Below, one piece after another: positions 23,770-32,343 of a DNA stretch of 59,904 nucleotides. How positions within the stretch are numbered: the stretch's first letter is position 1; the number at the start of each line of letters is the position of its first letter. This DNA is from Lentzea cavernae. GTDB taxonomy: Bacteria; Actinomycetota; Actinomycetes; Mycobacteriales; Pseudonocardiaceae. The position numbers and the translations under genes were made by a program. The notes under the pieces were generated by a model. It ran no database searches. It saw only the letters and a list, made by a program, of their open reading frames with translations, and was not told the origin of the DNA. Where the stretch lies: assembly GCF_014653695.1 (NCBI RefSeq), contig NZ_BNAR01000014.1:19644-79547 (forward strand), read 5' to 3'.

Positions 23770-25149
23770 CTAGGCGTCGACCGGGATCACCGGCTCCGGC
23801 GACTTCAGCTCAGGTCCGTCCTGCGACGACGGAGCCGTCGACACGAGCGCCACCGGGACGTCCGCAGGCGGCGCGAAAGCGACCTCCGCCCGGATCTTCG
23901 GCGGCGTGGCGGCCCACGGCTTGAGGTTCTGCACGACCTCCTCGTAGAACGAGGACACCGCGTTCAGCACCGAGTCGATGAACGAGTTGCGCCCGGTGCC
24001 GCGCTTCGAGCCCATCGGAGCCGAGATCTCCACCCGGAATCCGCGGATCTCCTTCTGCGGATCGGCGATCAGCAGCGCTGGGTTCGCCCGGACCGCACCC
24101 AGCAACTCCGACGCGCCCGCTCCCCTGGCGTGCGCGACGAACGCCTCCAGACGTACGGAGTCGGGCGCGTTCTTCAACTGCCTGAGGAGCCAGTTGATCC
24201 GCGTCGCCGGACGTCCTTCCCTCGGCCCTTCCACGTCGATGCCGCAGATCACCCGGCCGGCTCGCAGATCGGCCGTGACGTGCAGCGTCCCGACCGTGTC
24301 GGGAATGCGGATCCCCCCGGCCAGCCTCCCGTCCGCCACCAACTGCGTGACCTGGCGGGAAAGGCGGACCTGCGGCTCGGCGAGGTCCTTGCGGGACAGG
24401 GCGGGGGTGACGTCCGTGCCGAGGCGGCGGCCGAGCTGCAGCCCGGCGAAGCGGAGCAACGCCTCGAAGCGGAGCACCACGTCGGGTGCGGTCTTGTCCG
24501 TCGCCCGCAGCGTGCGAGCCTCCACCGCGTCGCGCAGCGGGACCCAAGAGCTTCCCATGTCCTCGAACGCCATCGCCCCTGAGCGGGGATGTTCGAGGTA
24601 CCTGATCAGTTCGCCGAGGACCCACGCCTGGTCCGGGTCGGCCACCCCGCGGTGCTCCTTCTGCATCACGGCCTCGCAGAGCACCTCGCTCCACGACCAG
24701 TGGTGGAACGCCACCTTCTTGAGCTTCTTGCGGTCCACGGAGGTCGGGTGCTGGCCGGGAAGCGGCGAGATCTCGTTCGAGATGGTGATGACGGCGTCGA
24801 AACCGAACTTGCTCGCGATGTCGAGGTAGTTCTCCAGCTGCTCCGTCTGGAGTTCGTTGGACCCGGTCTTCACCTCGACCAGCGCGGTCCACGACTTCTG
24901 GCCGCGGGTCACCCTGATCAACCCGTCCGGGATGAGCTTGCGGCCGTCCAGTTCGAACGGGACCTCGATGAAGGTCTGCACCGCGGCCGCGGGGGCTCCC
25001 AGCGGCTGGGTCAGCGCCCTGCCGAACTCGCGCACCGCCGACATGACAGCCAGCAGGGCCGATGTCGCCCGTCGCTCTTGTTCTTCAGCACCGTTGATGC
25101 CCGAAGTCGGAATCAGGCGTGCGGCATGCCAACTCTCTTCAGCGGTCAT
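23770..25149 (-). CDS. Uncharacterised protein with PD-(D/E)XK nuclease-like motif
   Basis: 459 residues, no signal peptide or membrane segment. Residues about 60-150 show IPDGLI (Asp about 75), then ALVEVKTGSNELQTEQLENYL: the D...E-x-K plus downstream Q/Y arrangement typical of PD-(D/E)XK nucleases, preceded by an E-containing helix. It then has PVRLSRQVTQL-type helical sequence and a middle domain around 330-400 that I cannot place; the C-terminus is Pro-rich. I believe similar proteins are widespread in actinomycetes as hypothetical or stress-response proteins. Nuclease activity is inferred from motif only. ATG 25149 follows GAGGGAACC. Confidence 0.7.
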   Translation of the reverse strand: MTAEESWHAARLIPTSGINGAEEQERRATSALLAVMSAVREFGRALTQPLGAPAAAVQTFIEVPFELDGRKLIPDGLIRVTRGQKSWTALVEVKTGSNELQTEQLENYLDIASKFGFDAVITISNEISPLPGQHPTSVDRKKLKKVAFHHWSWSEVLCEAVMQKEHRGVADPDQAWVLGELIRYLEHPRSGAMAFEDMGSSWVPLRDAVEARTLRATDKTAPDVVLRFEALLRFAGLQLGRRLGTDVTPALSRKDLAEPQVRLSRQVTQLVADGRLAGGIRIPDTVGTLHVTADLRAGRVICGIDVEGPREGRPATRINWLLRQLKNAPDSVRLEAFVAHARGAGASELLGAVRANPALLIADPQKEIRGFRVEISAPMGSKRGTGRNSFIDSVLNAVSSFYEEVVQNLKPWAATPPKIRAEVAFAPPADVPVALVSTAPSSQDGPELKSPEPVIPVDA

Positions 25150-25248
25150 GGTTCCCTCGCATGGCGGCTTTGCGGTCAGGAAACAACGCTGTCGTCGTTG
25201 AGCTCTTTACGACCGTTACCCGCCGTGCGAGGTGTTCACCCGGTTCGC

Positions 25249-27249
25249 CTACATCGGCATGTGCCTCGTGGGCGGCGGCGTCGGCTTGCTGATCATCTTC
25301 GTCACCGGCCCCTCCTTGCTCATGCCCTCCTGGTCGAGGAACTGCGACAGCTGCCCGCGCACCTGGGCCAGCGACGGGCGGCGCCCCGGTTCTGGGTCCA
25401 TCGCCGCGAGGAGCAGGCGGGCGTGCTTGCTGTTCTGCGGCAGCTTGGTGATCGGTTCGCCCTGGGCGGCGGCCATCAGCGAGGAGATCGGGTTCTCGCG
25501 GGAGCCGCGCGGCGGGTGGCCGGTCAGGGCGTAGGAGACCGTCGCGGCCAGCTGCCAGGAGTCGGACGCCGGTGATGCCGTTTCGCCGCGGGCCGTTTCG
25601 GGCGCGAGGAAGTCCGGGGTGCCGACCATCATGCCGGTGGCCGTGAGGGTGCTGTCGCCCTTGGAGCGGGCGATGCCGAAGTCGATCAGGTGCGCGGTGC
25701 CCTGGCCGTCCACGATGACGTTGGACGGCTTCACGTCGCGGTGCAGGACGCCTCGGTCGTGGGCCGCTGCCAGCGCGTCGGCCATGTTCAGCCACAGGCG
25801 GGCGGCGAGCTTGTCGTCGATCAGGCCGTTCTTCAGCACGGTCTCGGACAGCGAGGCGCCCTCGATGTACTCCATCACCAGGGCCAGGCCGTCCGGGTCC
25901 TGGACGATGTCGAACACGCGCACGCAGTTCGGGTGCCGGACCGCCGCGAGCGCGCGGGCCTCGCGGAGCATGCGCGCCTCGGTCTCGTTGTCCGGGGCGT
26001 GTGCGAGCTTCACCGCGACCATGCGGTCCAGCTGCTCGTCGGTGGCCAGCCAGACCGTGCCGAAGCCGCCGGACCCGAGCTGGCGGACGCGGCGGAACCT
26101 GCCGTTGCCGGGGTTCCAGACCTTGCCCGACTTCTGCACCGGCGCGGGCGCCTCGGCGTTCGCCGCACCCGGACCGAACGGCAGCGGGCCCGGCGTGTCC
26201 GCGAGCACCGCCGGGTTCGACGGCTGCTGCGGGGCCTTCGGCTGGGGCAGCACCTCGGCGACGCGGGTCGGCGGGTACTGCCTCGGCGGCGGGTTCTGCG
26301 GGTGGTTCGACGGCTGCGGTTGCGGCTGCGTCACCGGGCGCATCGGCCGGTTCATCGGCGCCGGCTGGTACTTCGGCACCTGCGCCGGCTGATAGGGCGG
26401 CGGGTTCTGCGGTGAGTTGTGCGACGAGTTCTGCGGCGGCTGGTGAGCCGACGCGTTGATGGGCTTGGTGGCCGCCTTCTTCTGCGGCTGCCCCTGCGGG
26501 AGCTGGTTGTTCTGGGGTTGCGGCTTGCGCGCCACCGGCTGCGGTGGCGGCGAGTTCTGCGAGTTCCGGTCCTGGGACCGGTCGCGGCCGGGGCGGTTCA
26601 GCATGGCGGTAGTCAACCCGAAAATCCGAACGACGATTGAGCCGATTATCGCAATCGGCAGGAACCCGAGGAGTACGTGGCCGACGAGCGTCACGGGGAA
26701 TGCCGACGTCGTCACCAGCAGTACCAGGAACATGGGCCAGAACACGCGGCGCGGCCAGTTCGGCCCGAGCCGGAACGCCGAACCCGACTGCAGCATCACG
26801 AACAACAGGCACAGCAGCGCGAGCGCGGCGGTGATGCCGGCGGCCGCCAGGAACAACGGCTGCGCCGTCGGCTGCCGGATCACGCCCAGGATCGACGGCG
26901 CCTGGATCAGGTAGCTGCCCTGCGAGAACGTGCCGAAGCAGGTCTCCGCGGCGAGCGACTCGGACCCGATGATCGACCGGGTGGACAGCCCCTGCACGGA
27001 TCCGCGCATGATGAGCCACGGCAGCACCAGACAGCTGGCGACGCCGAGCACGGTGAAGATGGCGCCGGTCACCGGTCCGTAGGAGTTGCCGACCACCCGG
27101 CGCACCGCGATGGACAGCAGCGCCCCGATCGTCGGGAACAACCCGAGCACCGCACCGAGCGCCGTGGTGGTCCACACCCAGTCACCGGGGCAGACACTGG
27201 CACCCACGAAGCCGTGCAGCCACGTGAGCAAGGACTCAGCGAGCCCCAC
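25249..27249 (-). CDS. Serine/threonine protein kinase with N-terminal membrane domain
   Basis: 666 residues. N-terminal about 225 residues carry some five membrane helices (for example WTTTALGAVLGLFPTIGALL, PLFLAAAGITAALALLCLL); about 226-390 is a Pro/Gln/Asn-rich linker; about 400-650 is a Hanks-type kinase with GSGGFGTVW, VAVKLA (ATP Lys), HRDVKPSNV, DFG, and GTPDFLAPE. Usual actinobacterial PknB-like kinases place the kinase first and the membrane helix after it, so this is reversed. The catalytic residues are intact. The membrane part may sense an envelope signal. GTG 27249 is the assigned start. Confidence 0.9.
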   Translation of the reverse strand: MGLAESLLTWLHGFVGASVCPGDWVWTTTALGAVLGLFPTIGALLSIAVRRVVGNSYGPVTGAIFTVLGVASCLVLPWLIMRGSVQGLSTRSIIGSESLAAETCFGTFSQGSYLIQAPSILGVIRQPTAQPLFLAAAGITAALALLCLLFVMLQSGSAFRLGPNWPRRVFWPMFLVLLVTTSAFPVTLVGHVLLGFLPIAIIGSIVVRIFGLTTAMLNRPGRDRSQDRNSQNSPPPQPVARKPQPQNNQLPQGQPQKKAATKPINASAHQPPQNSSHNSPQNPPPYQPAQVPKYQPAPMNRPMRPVTQPQPQPSNHPQNPPPRQYPPTRVAEVLPQPKAPQQPSNPAVLADTPGPLPFGPGAANAEAPAPVQKSGKVWNPGNGRFRRVRQLGSGGFGTVWLATDEQLDRMVAVKLAHAPDNETEARMLREARALAAVRHPNCVRVFDIVQDPDGLALVMEYIEGASLSETVLKNGLIDDKLAARLWLNMADALAAAHDRGVLHRDVKPSNVIVDGQGTAHLIDFGIARSKGDSTLTATGMMVGTPDFLAPETARGETASPASDSWQLAATVSYALTGHPPRGSRENPISSLMAAAQGEPITKLPQNSKHARLLLAAMDPEPGRRPSLAQVRGQLSQFLDQEGMSKEGPVTKMISKPTPPPTRHMPM

Positions 27250-27504
27250 GACTCACACCACCCCTTCCGAGATCACCCCCAGCCTAGGCGACCTGTCACC
27301 CTGCGACGTGCGTTCGGTTTGCGGCGGATGCCACAGCAACCCTTTTCTTGATCACCGCGTCACACCTCCGTCCGGCACGCGTTGGGCCTCTTGGCTCTTA
27401 CACGTTGCGATGGACGGCTCCGTTGACCGATGTCGCCGCGACTGCACGATTCGTTATCGAAGGCGGCACGAACGGACACCTGGCGAACGGGTGGAAAATC
27501 GGCG

Positions 27505-28059
27505 TCAACCGGCCAGGACCCGGTGTTCGGAAACGGTGCGCGAACTGCCCTGACCGGCCGATCCGCCGGAAAATCCCACAGCAGGATCGGACACCACGGG
27601 CAGGTCACCCAGGCCCGCGAGGAACTCGACGGTCCACCGGTGCCGCGCGGCCGGATCGCGCTCCGCGAAGGAGTCGCCGAGGCCGTAGGTGGCGACGCGG
27701 GCGTTCGACTGGTCGCGCATCTCGACGGTGATCCGCGAGCCGAGCAGGCCCTTCTCACCGGGCGCGCATTCCAGTTCCAGACGGGCGCGGACCCACTGCG
27801 GCTCCGTGGCCGGGTCCGCTTCGAGCTCCTCGGAGACCGCGGCGCAGGACGAGCCGTGCGCGCGCAGGGTCATCGACGCCCGGAAGACGACGAGCTCACC
27901 GGCCGTGCAGCCGGTGAGAACGCGCGCTTCTACAACTGTCCCCGTGCTGGAGACGACGGGACGGGCGGCCGTGCACCGGGCAGCAGGGGGTTCGGTCGAC
28001 GCCGCTGCACCACTGGAGGTGACGGCCACGAGTAATAACGCGGCGACCACAGATCTCAT
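27505..28059 (-). CDS. Secreted hypothetical protein
   Basis: 184 residues with a signal peptide (MRSVVAALLLVAVTSSGAAAS) and about 160 mature residues with four cysteines (CTAARP, TGC, SSC, ELEC) that can form two disulfides, typical of exported actinomycete proteins. No known family recognised; mature part is probably beta-rich. ATG 28059 is preceded by TAGTTT and 6 nt with no ribosome site, suggesting a leaderless transcript. The 255-base gap downstream to the kinase gene holds no other gene I can support. Confidence 0.6.
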   Translation of the reverse strand: MRSVVAALLLVAVTSSGAAASTEPPAARCTAARPVVSSTGTVVEARVLTGCTAGELVVFRASMTLRAHGSSCAAVSEELEADPATEPQWVRARLELECAPGEKGLLGSRITVEMRDQSNARVATYGLGDSFAERDPAARHRWTVEFLAGLGDLPVVSDPAVGFSGGSAGQGSSRTVSEHRVLAG

Positions 28060-28127
28060 AGGAGAAAACTATTTGTGGACGCCGCGTTCTTCACTCAACT
28101 TCACCCCATAGATGGGTGAGCGCGAAT

Positions 28128-28508
28128 TCAGTGATCCCCGTGGTCGTGGTCGTGCTCCGCCGCGAACGGCTGGTAGATGTAGAACATCGTGACGGGCTCA
28201 TCGCCCGCGACCGTTTCGTGGTCCACACCCGGCGGCACGAACGCGTACGAACCCGCCGTCGCCTCCACGCCACCGATGCTCACCGTGCCGTCGACGACCC
28301 ACGTGTGCTGAGTCGCCGACGGGTGGTTGTGCCCGACGTCGCGCGCACCCGGCGCCATCTGGATCAGCCCGACGATCGTGTCGCCGTTGGGCGACTTCCA
28401 CAGGAGCTTGTTCTGCAGCCGTTCGTCGCCGTGCAGCGGGAACGACTTCAGCTGGGCTAGGGCTTCAGCGGACAGGACCGTGACCTTGTCCTGCGGCGCG
28501 TCGCTCAT
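28128..28508 (-). CDS. Cupin domain protein
   Basis: 126-residue single-domain cupin. Motif 1 is seen as GHNHPSATQHTWVVDG (metal ligands His, His, His and a later His) and motif 2 as SYAFVPPGVDHETVAG. The C-terminus is His/Asp-rich (AEHDHDHGDH), which could store or donate metal. Substrate unknown; a small-molecule-binding or dioxygenase-like role is possible. ATG 28508 has GAAAGG upstream. Stands alone between two exported-protein genes. Confidence 0.82.
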   Translation of the reverse strand: MSDAPQDKVTVLSAEALAQLKSFPLHGDERLQNKLLWKSPNGDTIVGLIQMAPGARDVGHNHPSATQHTWVVDGTVSIGGVEATAGSYAFVPPGVDHETVAGDEPVTMFYIYQPFAAEHDHDHGDH

Positions 28509-28601
28509 GGGTACAGCCTTTCGGGAGCCGAACGAGCTTACGGCCGTTATATAGCCGAAAGTGCCGCCCGCATTACGACGAGCGGCCTGGAATCGCTCAG
28601 C

Positions 28602-29348
28602 TCAGCCGCACGTGGCCTCTCCGTTGAACAGCAGGAACGTCGTGAGCTTCCCGTCGGTGAAGTGGAAGCTCAGCACCACACCCCGCTGATCGGGCACCGG
28701 CACCTCGAAGCTCTGGCCGGCCTCCTTCTCCACGGCGTTCGGGTAGGCCGCCTTGACCTGCTCGACGGTGGCCCCCTTGCCGACGTCCTTCGCGGCCGTG
28801 GCGCCCGGCGGCGGCAGGATCATGCGGATCTCGTCCCCGGCGAACAACACGCCACCGTGGGCCTCCCGCGCCTCGGCCTGGTCGGCGATGCGCTTCGTGG
28901 ACTCCACGGTCAGCTGCACCACCTTGTTGCTCGCCTCGGCGGACGCCGCGAGCCGCTCCGCCGACGCGGCGTAGTCCGCGGCCCCCGCGTTCGGTCCCGG
29001 CTCGGGCCCGATCGCCGCTTTCGCCTCGTCCGCGGCCTTCTGCGCGGCGGCGATCTTCTGGTCCAGCTCGTCGCCCTCGGCGATCTGCTTCGGGTCCGGT
29101 GCCGGTGCGCCCTGGTAGCGGAAGTCCTCGCAGGTACCGATCTTGCCCGCGCCGGTGGACGCGAGTTCGCCGGTCGCGAGAGCGTCCTGTTTGGACATGC
29201 CGGGCTTCAGCTTTCCCCAGCCCGTGACGTCGAAGTGCTTCTTCTCCTGCGTCGCCGGCGGCTGGTCTTCCGAGCCCGGCGAACAACTGACGGCGGCGAG
29301 TGCCGCCCCCACTACGAACAGAGCTTTCAATCCCCCAAGGATGTTCAC
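28602..29348 (-). CDS. Putative lipoprotein
   Basis: 248 residues: hydrophobic signal ending AAVSCSPGS with a lipobox (Cys about 22), then an acid-rich region, an Ala/Glu-rich helix (about 75-150) and a C-terminal beta domain (EVPVPDQRGVVLSFHFTDGKL, split EVPVPDQRGVV / LSFHFTDGKL). Residues 45-65 (GKLKPGMSKQDALATGEL) resemble a BamE/SmpA-like start, weakly. GTG 29348 is preferred to GTG 29354, because TACCTT-N6 precedes it (leaderless model) and the earlier GTG would abut the -10. Function unknown. Confidence 0.65.
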   Translation of the reverse strand: MNILGGLKALFVVGAALAAVSCSPGSEDQPPATQEKKHFDVTGWGKLKPGMSKQDALATGELASTGAGKIGTCEDFRYQGAPAPDPKQIAEGDELDQKIAAAQKAADEAKAAIGPEPGPNAGAADYAASAERLAASAEASNKVVQLTVESTKRIADQAEAREAHGGVLFAGDEIRMILPPPGATAAKDVGKGATVEQVKAAYPNAVEKEAGQSFEVPVPDQRGVVLSFHFTDGKLTTFLLFNGEATCG

Positions 29349-29403
29349 GCGCACAAGGTATCCGTCAGCACGACTTCAGCCGAATGTGTTTCACCAGACG
29401 CAA

Positions 29404-29444
29404 AAGAAGAGAGCCGGTGGTCAATGACCACCGGCTCTCTTCTT
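29404..29444 (-). terminator. tRNA-Ala terminator
   Basis: A 17-bp perfect inverted repeat (29404-29420 and 29428-29444) with a 7-base loop and, read on the minus strand, a TTCTTTT tail: a strong intrinsic terminator 3 nt beyond the tRNA. Confidence 0.88.
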
Positions 29445-29447
29445 ACG

Positions 29448-29520
29448 TGGAGCTGAGGGGAATCGAACCCCTGACCTTCTCGATGCGAACGAGACGCGCT
29501 ACCAACTGTGCTACAGCCCC
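29448..29520 (-). tRNA. tRNA-Ala, anticodon CGC
   Basis: 73 nt on the minus strand. Acceptor stem GGGGCTG pairs with CAGCTCC (one G-U); anticodon stem TCTCG/CGAGA encloses loop TTCGCAT with anticodon CGC, reading GCG alanine codons; T loop GGTTCGATTCC is canonical. The 3-prime CCA is not encoded. Confidence 0.97.
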
Positions 29521-29579
29521 TTGCCGTCTTACGGGGAGAACTATAGCAGTCCCGGAGGGGGTGTTTTCACCACCCCCAC

Positions 29580-30296
29580 CTATGCCCCGACAGCACCTCG
29601 GTACCGCAGCGACTCGACTCCGTCGAGCTCGACGAAGACCGGGTCCTCGTCGTCGGAGTCGACCGGGATGGTGCCCGGACGCACGTGGTGCTCGAAGCGC
29701 GGCAGCGGTGGCAGCGCCGGCCTGTCGTCGACGACCTCGACCTGGGTGGTCTCGGGCTCCTCGGCGGCCTGCTGCGGGATCTCGGCGACGGCCGGGGCCT
29801 CCTGCTGCTGCTGCGGGCCCGTCGCACGGCGGCGGCGCACCTGCTGCAGGCGGGCGAGACGGCGTGCGCGGATCTCCTCCTCGATCCGCACCTGCCGGCG
29901 CAGATAGGTGAGGTAGCCGACGAGCAGCAGGTCGAGGGCGGCGTGGGCGTACCAGAGCTTCGCGAGGAAGACTCCGGCGACGATTCCGGACGCCACCGCG
30001 GCGACCAGCAGGAATGCCACCACCCTGCGGCGGAAGGCGTACTTCGCCTGCGCGACCAGCGCGGCGGTCTCCGGGTCGTAGCCACCACGGCCACGCCGGA
30101 ACGGGCGCTCGACGTACTCCTCCTCGTCGAAGTAGTCGTCGTCGATGTCGTGGATGTCGTCGTACTCGGCGTCCGGCATGGCGTCGTACTCCTCCCCCAC
30201 GCTGCGCGCGCTCTCCTGGCGCTTGCGGGCCATCATGGGGACGAGGACCACCAGCCAGGCGATGACCAGCGCAACGATGATCAGCGAACTCGGCAT
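29580..30296 (-). CDS. glpR: SepX/GlpR divisome membrane protein
   Basis: 238 residues. N-terminal helix MPSSLIIVALVIAWLVVLVP, a strongly acidic linker (about 38-62), two further membrane helices (about 92-135, VVAFLLVAAVASGIVAGVFL and ALDLLLVGYLTYL), then a basic helix and a disordered Pro/Glu tail. This layout and its place beside moeA/glp, galU and rimJ match the SepX (Streptomyces) / GlpR (Corynebacterium) protein, reported to bind a gephyrin-like MoeA protein and the Z-ring machinery. Here the candidate partner lies two genes upstream (31103-32326). ATG 30296 sets the N-terminal membrane anchor. Confidence 0.82.
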   Translation of the reverse strand: MPSSLIIVALVIAWLVVLVPMMARKRQESARSVGEEYDAMPDAEYDDIHDIDDDYFDEEEYVERPFRRGRGGYDPETAALVAQAKYAFRRRVVAFLLVAAVASGIVAGVFLAKLWYAHAALDLLLVGYLTYLRRQVRIEEEIRARRLARLQQVRRRRATGPQQQQEAPAVAEIPQQAAEEPETTQVEVVDDRPALPPLPRFEHHVRPGTIPVDSDDEDPVFVELDGVESLRYRGAVGA

Positions 30297-30452
30297 TCCC
30301 CGTACACCTCCCCCGGCCCACGCGTGGTGCTGTCAACCACGCTAGTCACAACAGTCACACCTGTCTCGGAGGCTCGCCGACTGCCGTACGTACGAAAGTG
30401 TGGTCTATCACCCACTTTTGGGTGAAGCGATTAGGACAAACGGAAGCAATCG

Positions 30453-31106
30453 TCAGGGAAAACGGGCCTCTCCGCGTGCGACCAAACGGCGCACTAGGCC
30501 ATCCGGGACCTCTTCGGTCGTGAGCGCGAAGCAGAGGTGGTCGCGCCACTGTCCGGCAACATCCAGATAACGCTTGAAGAGACCTTCTTCGCGGTAGCCG
30601 GACTTCGTGAGCACACGGATCGAGGGGCCGTTCTCGGGACGCACGGTGGCCTCGAGCCGGTGCAGCCCGGCGTCGCGGAAGGCGTGGTCCGTGAGCAGCG
30701 CGACGGCCGCCGTCGCGACGCCGCCCCCGGCGCGGTCGGCGGCCACCCAGTAGCCGATCCACGCGGACAGCAGCGAGCCGCGCACGATGTTGCCGATGGT
30801 GATCTGACCGGCGACCTCGCCGTCCACCAGGATCATGAACGGCAGCGTGGTGCCGCGCCGGGCCATGCCGCGCAACGACGACCACTGCGCGGGCCAGGAC
30901 ATCGTCGCGTTGCGCTGGTCCCAGCCCTCCTGCGCGGTGGGCTCCCACTGCTCGAGGTACGCGCGGTCACGGATGCGGAGCTTCGACCAGGTCGACCCGT
31001 CGAAGAGCCGCGGTCCGCGCAGCTCGACGGTTCCCGCGCGCACCTGGAGAGGCCCCAGCCGGACCGGCCAGCCGGGGTGCCTGCCCAGATCGGCGAAAAC
31101 GCTCAT
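30453..31106 (-). CDS. rimJ: GNAT acetyltransferase, RimJ-like
   Basis: 217-residue GNAT enzyme of the ribosomal-protein N-acetyltransferase type. It contains LRIRDRAYLEQWEPT, the beta-4/beta-5 segment FMILVDGEVAGQITIGNI, the acetyl-CoA loop WVAADRAGGGVATAAVALL and ENGPSIRVLTKSGYREEG. ATG 31106 overlaps the stop of the moeA/glp gene by 4 nt (ATGA). The same order is seen in mycobacteria (Rv0994-Rv0995). Substrate untested; the alanine N-terminus of S5 is the classical one. Confidence 0.9.
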   Translation of the reverse strand: MSVFADLGRHPGWPVRLGPLQVRAGTVELRGPRLFDGSTWSKLRIRDRAYLEQWEPTAQEGWDQRNATMSWPAQWSSLRGMARRGTTLPFMILVDGEVAGQITIGNIVRGSLLSAWIGYWVAADRAGGGVATAAVALLTDHAFRDAGLHRLEATVRPENGPSIRVLTKSGYREEGLFKRYLDVAGQWRDHLCFALTTEEVPDGLVRRLVARGEARFP

Positions 31107-32326
31107 CCACGCTGCGCTAGGAAGCTGACCAGCACCTCTTCGCCGACGGAGACCTCGGTGACGTCCTCGTCGACCATGATCAGGCAGTTCGCCTCCGCCA
31201 GCGACGCGAGCAGGTGCGACCCGGACGTGCCGAGGGGCTGCACCAGGTACTCGCCGTTGTCCGCGTCGCGCAGCAGCTGGCCGCGCAGGAAGCCCCGGCG
31301 GCCCTTCGTCGACTGCAGCGGCGACAGCAGGCGTGCGCTGACGGCGCGGCGGTACGGGTTCTTCTTGCCCAGCGCGGCCCTGATCAGGGGCCTGACCAGC
31401 ACCTCGAACACCACGAGCGCGCTCATCGGGTTCGCGGGCAGCAGGAACGTCGGCACGGCGTCGGGGCCCAGCCTGCCGAAGCCCTGCGCGGAGCCGGGGT
31501 GCATGCCGACGCGGGTGACGTCCATGTCGCCCAGGTCCGTGATCGCGGCCTTGACCTCGTCGCCGATCGTGCCGCCCACGCCACCGGCGATCACGACGAT
31601 CTCGGACAGCAGCAGCCTGCCCTCGATCACCTCGCGCAGCCGGCGCGGGTCGGCCGACATGATGCCGACCCGGCTGACCTCGGCGCCCGCGTCCCGTGCG
31701 GCGGCGGCCAGCGCGTACGAGTTCACGTCGTAGACCTGGCCCTGGCCGGGCGTGCGGTCGACGTCGACGAGCTCCTCGCCGAGCGAGATGACCGACACGC
31801 GCGGCCTCGGGTGCACGAGCACCTTGTTGCGCCCGACGGCGGCCAGAAGACCCACCTGGGCAGCGCCGATGGACGCGCCCCTGCGCACGGCCACGTCGCC
31901 CGTCTGCACGTCCTCACCGGTGCGGCGGACGAACCCGGCGGACGGCACGCTGCGGTTGACCGTCACCTTGGCCTGGTGGCCGTCGGTGTAACCGAGCGGC
32001 ACGACCGCGTCGGCCAGGGTCGGCAGCGGCGCGCCGGTCGCGATCCGCACCGCCTGGCCGGGCTGCAGCCGCCGGGGCTGCCGGGAGCCGGCCGGGATCT
32101 CGCCCACGACCGGCAGCTGCACCGGGCTCGCGTTCGCGCCGGACACGTCGACGCTGCGCACCGCGTAGCCGTCCACGGCCGCCTGGTCGAAGCCGGGCAA
32201 CGCGCGTTCCGCGACGACCTCCTCAGCGCAGAGCAGGCCCTGCGACTCGGAGATCGCGACTCGCACGGGTGCCGGCCGCACCGCGGCCGCGATCACCCGA
32301 GCGAGCTGCTCGTCCACTGACCTCAT
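31103..32326 (-). CDS. glp: MoeA/gephyrin-like molybdotransferase (Glp)
   Basis: 407 residues with MoeA domain architecture: N-terminal (DGYAVRSVDV, PVVGEIPAGS, VRIATGAPLP), MPT-binding central domain (ISLGEELVDVDRTPGQGQVYDVN, split ISLGEELVDVD / RTPGQGQVYDVN), and C-terminal beta-barrel. The mid-domain motif is IAGGVGGTIGDEVK, different from the GGVSVGDYD of enzymatic MoeA, and this variant fits the division-linked gephyrin-like Glp. ATG 32326 lies 17 nt after galU. Neighbours galU, rimJ, glpR are conserved. It may combine molybdenum cofactor chemistry with Z-ring regulation. Confidence 0.85.
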   Translation of the reverse strand: MRSVDEQLARVIAAAVRPAPVRVAISESQGLLCAEEVVAERALPGFDQAAVDGYAVRSVDVSGANASPVQLPVVGEIPAGSRQPRRLQPGQAVRIATGAPLPTLADAVVPLGYTDGHQAKVTVNRSVPSAGFVRRTGEDVQTGDVAVRRGASIGAAQVGLLAAVGRNKVLVHPRPRVSVISLGEELVDVDRTPGQGQVYDVNSYALAAAARDAGAEVSRVGIMSADPRRLREVIEGRLLLSEIVVIAGGVGGTIGDEVKAAITDLGDMDVTRVGMHPGSAQGFGRLGPDAVPTFLLPANPMSALVVFEVLVRPLIRAALGKKNPYRRAVSARLLSPLQSTKGRRGFLRGQLLRDADNGEYLVQPLGTSGSHLLASLAEANCLIMVDEDVTEVSVGEEVLVSFLAQRG

Positions 32327-32343
32327 GTGATTGGTCCTCGCGC

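Noticed and set aside
25139..27175. 678-codon minus-strand frame over the kinase
   Set aside because: Alternative frame of the kinase gene; only the kinase frame has Hanks motifs and membrane helices.
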